Below are positions 61,826 to 64,000 of a stretch of 64,000 nucleotides of DNA, one piece after another. The notes under the pieces are model-generated. The model saw only the letters and a list, made by a program, of their open reading frames with translations. It was not told the origin of the DNA and did not search any database. Position 1 is the stretch's first letter. Each line of letters starts with the position of its first letter. The position numbers were made by a program, and so were the translations under genes. Source of the stretch: Metopolophium dirhodum (taxonomy: Eukaryota > Arthropoda > Insecta > Hemiptera > Aphididae); the NCBI RefSeq assembly GCF_019925205.1, contig NC_083566.1, positions 11,222,001-11,286,000 of the forward strand, read 5' to 3'.

Positions 61826-62748
61826 CAAGCCTGGGCAAGTTAATGATAATTTTTAACTGAGTTAAGTTAAGTTGATGGAAAGCATTTTAAAAAGTTTAAA
61901 GTTAACAATTAACCAATTTTTTTAACTCAGTTAAGTTGAAAGTTATATGAACATTTTCAATTAAATTATTAAGTTAAGTTAAGTTATTATTATTTTTTTT
62001 TTTTTAAATGTATATAAATACCCAGTAATATGGTTTAAAATAATAAAAATTATAAATATTATTGGAAATAGCCAATAACTTTTCTATACGTAGAATTAAA
62101 TTATTAGGTACCTACTGAATTAATAGAATTGTAGTAGGTACCAAAAGCATATGAAATTGAAAATGCCGAATTAAATATTATCTTTTGAATTATAAATAAC
62201 TTATTTATGGCGAAAATATTTTATAATACGTTCTTGAGAATTGTACGTTTGTGATTTGTATCTATATCAATTTAATAAGATAATATCATATTACTTATTA
62301 GTATTATTATTACAATATTATATAATTATAATATCATAATATTATTATTTATATATTTATATATTATACGATAAACCTATATACTATATACCTAAATAGC
62401 TATTGCTATAATATGTATTTATTACTTAATTAAGTTATTTTTCATGAAGAATTCTGGTTAATGGAATATGGAACAAGAAATTGATTTAACTATAGTTCTA
62501 ATTTCCTATTCTAGTAAATGGTTATGTAATATTATGCAACATCAATAATAATTTTTGTTTTTATTATATTTATTATTTAATTATTTATAAATTAACTTAA
62601 CTTGAATTTGATTAAAAGTAACTCGTTATTTATTAAGTTTATATCAATTAAAATAAGTTAAGTTAAAAATTAAGTTAATGAAAATTAAATTTTAAAAAGT
62701 TAAAATTAACTTAACTTTAACTTTTTAACTCGTTTATGCCCAGGCTTG
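61826..62748. mobile_element. hAT-like non-autonomous element, about 923 bp
   Basis: The left end is CAAGCCTGGGCAAGTTAA; the inverted right end is CAAGCCTGGGCATAAACG, with 12 bp identical. Both subterminal regions are built of repeated (A)GTTAAGTTAA-type words. The flanking 8-mers (acgaccat, cgaataat) do not match well, so the duplication has decayed or the ends are slightly misplaced. Confidence 0.6.
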
Positions 62749-62829
62749 CGAATAATATACTATTATAGGTACATTAATAATAATAATATAAATTATTATA
62801 TTAGTAGGTAGGTAGTAGGTAGGTACTAA

Positions 62830-63600
62830 AGACCTGTAAGGGCCGTGCCGGCCCGGCCCGTAGTGACATTGGACCGGGCCGAGCCTTTGAAATAAAATAA
62901 AGGGTTGGACCGGGCTTTTAAAGTCTTGGAATTTTATTCCGGACCGGGCCTGGGCTTTTTTTTTGTAAAATTTTTCGGGCTGGGCCGGGCTGGACTTCGA
63001 ATAATAAATCACTAAATCAGGGGTTGGACCGGGCTTTTTAATGATTTTTCTTCGACAATAAATAATCACAATTTAAAATAATAAATAATAATGATAAAAC
63101 CGATGTTGGTACAGATATAGAGTATACTCTATGGATAAATACTAGATAGTAGATACAATCGCAATGAATATAATAATATATTGATTGGTGGGTATAATAA
63201 TGCTATTTATATACCATAATAATATTATATTTTTTTTCACAATATTTTTTAGATCGGGCTGGTCTTGAGGATAAAATGTATGGACTGGACACTGGACCGG
63301 GCTTTTTACGAGCTTAGCATAAAACCGACGTTGGCACAAATAGATACAATCACAATTAATGTAATAATATCTTCATTAGTGTGTATAATAAAGTTATTTA
63401 AAGATAAAATAGAAACGGTCATTTGGAATATTTATAAAAAAATGCATTTCGTTTGACTGAAGAATACAAATTGCCAGTTGCTACAGCCTACAACAACAGT
63501 CTACGGTACTATTGCTAGTGCACCCACAGTACCTTAAGAAAAAATGTCGGGCCGGGCCTGGGCTCTTTTTACACAAAGTGTTTTGGACCGGGCATTTTTT
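62830..63600. repeat. Array of GGACCGGGC motifs, probable transposon remnant
   Basis: In otherwise AT-rich DNA the words GGACCGGGC or GGGCCGGGC(C) recur at about 62872, 62910, 62942, 62980, 63026, 63294, 63549 and 63585, often followed by TTTT. 'aaaaccgatgttggtaca' near 63098 and 'aaaaccgacgttggcaca' near 63322 show that the block is a diverged tandem copy with a period of about 225 bp. The open frames across it (62734-63069, 63142-63339) are by-products. Confidence 0.5.
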
Positions 63601-64000
63601 TGGGCGAACGTTGAACGGAAAATGTTGTTAAATGGAAGTTCGTTATTTGAAGAATTTCAAAGCCTCTGTAGAAAATGGAATTCCTTAGGAAATGTTAAAG
63701 AACACGGGAAACCTACTAACGGAGTGTATATATTTGCAGTTGATAAAAGATATTTGGGAAAAATAGGTAATACCTGAAGATGGGAAAACGTCAATTTTAT
63801 TATGTCTTATTTACGAAAAGGGTGGTTAACAAATGTCCAATAATTACAGAGCCATAGTGGTAATCGTTACTCTTCAATGACACCTGCAAAATATTGTCAA
63901 ATTGCATGTTAGATAGGTATGGACACAGGCCAAGGGTCAAGGACTACCAGACAGGCTTTCAACGAATAACTAAATTGTCAGATTAAGACTTATTTTACAA
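63601..64000. other. Right edge, nothing recognised
   Basis: The 77-codon open frame at 63544-63777 begins in the GC-rich repeat and shows no family features. No other signal. Confidence 0.3.

Noticed and set aside
1..64000. CRISPR arrays, bacterial operons or insertion sequences
   Set aside because: The window is eukaryotic: spliced genes, no spaced direct-repeat array, no ribosome-binding sites or bacterial gene order.

Overview
This window is nuclear DNA of an insect, very probably an aphid. It is AT-rich, the genes have many introns with consensus GT/AG sites, the spacers are rich in short transposon relics, and the A/T runs are broken by 'taggtacctacc'-type words. The best single clue is a farnesyl diphosphate synthase with the Gln/Leu pair before its first Asp-rich motif that I recall from aphid dual GPP/FPP synthases. 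I rebuilt splice structures by hand from donor and acceptor sites with phase checks; nothing was searched or aligned by computer.

Layout. (1) 400-474, minus strand: a possible first exon of a gene leaving the window on the left. (2) 5756-23652, minus strand: MARF1 (limkain-b1 type) in 26 coding exons, 1557 codons, with NYN nuclease, RRM, RRM and eight LOTUS domains; 5' UTR exons probably reach about 25.6 kb. (3) 27966-30143, plus: intronless DDX1 RNA helicase. (4) 30305-32098, minus: NDUFB10 (complex I PDSW subunit), four exons. (5) 32507-33981, plus: RNase kappa, three exons, sharing a 408-bp divergent promoter with NDUFB10. (6) 35351-38515, minus: farnesyl/geranyl diphosphate synthase, eight exons, with a likely mitochondrial leader and an internal cytosolic start. 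(7) 55157-60318, plus: condensin subunit SMC2 in two coding exons. The spacers 475-5755, 38.5-55.1 kb and 60.3-64 kb carry no recognisable gene and are full of non-autonomous transposons (hAT-type, piggyBac-type, a long-armed palindromic family), tRNA-derived SINE heads and a dispersed 1.3-1.5 kb repeat.

The most interesting signal is in the MARF1 intron 6131-8899. Three diverged copies of a 150-170-nt element lie on the host strand, each with boxes C, D', C' and D in the right order. The stretch just before box D' is complementary to nucleotides 8-15 (copies 1 and 2: to about 19) of the conserved 5' end of U2 snRNA. By the 'D box plus five' rule, copies 1 and 2 point at U2 G12 and copy 3, shifted by one base, at G11. 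They look like a small family of intronic box C/D scaRNAs for U2. A fourth strongly self-folding element lies in the same intron.

The protein-coding genes are unrelated housekeeping functions (germline mRNA control, RNA helicase, respiration, endolysosomal/V-ATPase-linked RNase, isoprenoid synthesis, chromosome condensation). Their arrangement is ordinary for a eukaryote, with head-to-head (MARF1/DDX1, NDUFB10/RNASEK) and tail-to-tail (DDX1/NDUFB10, RNASEK/FPPS) neighbours and no operon logic.
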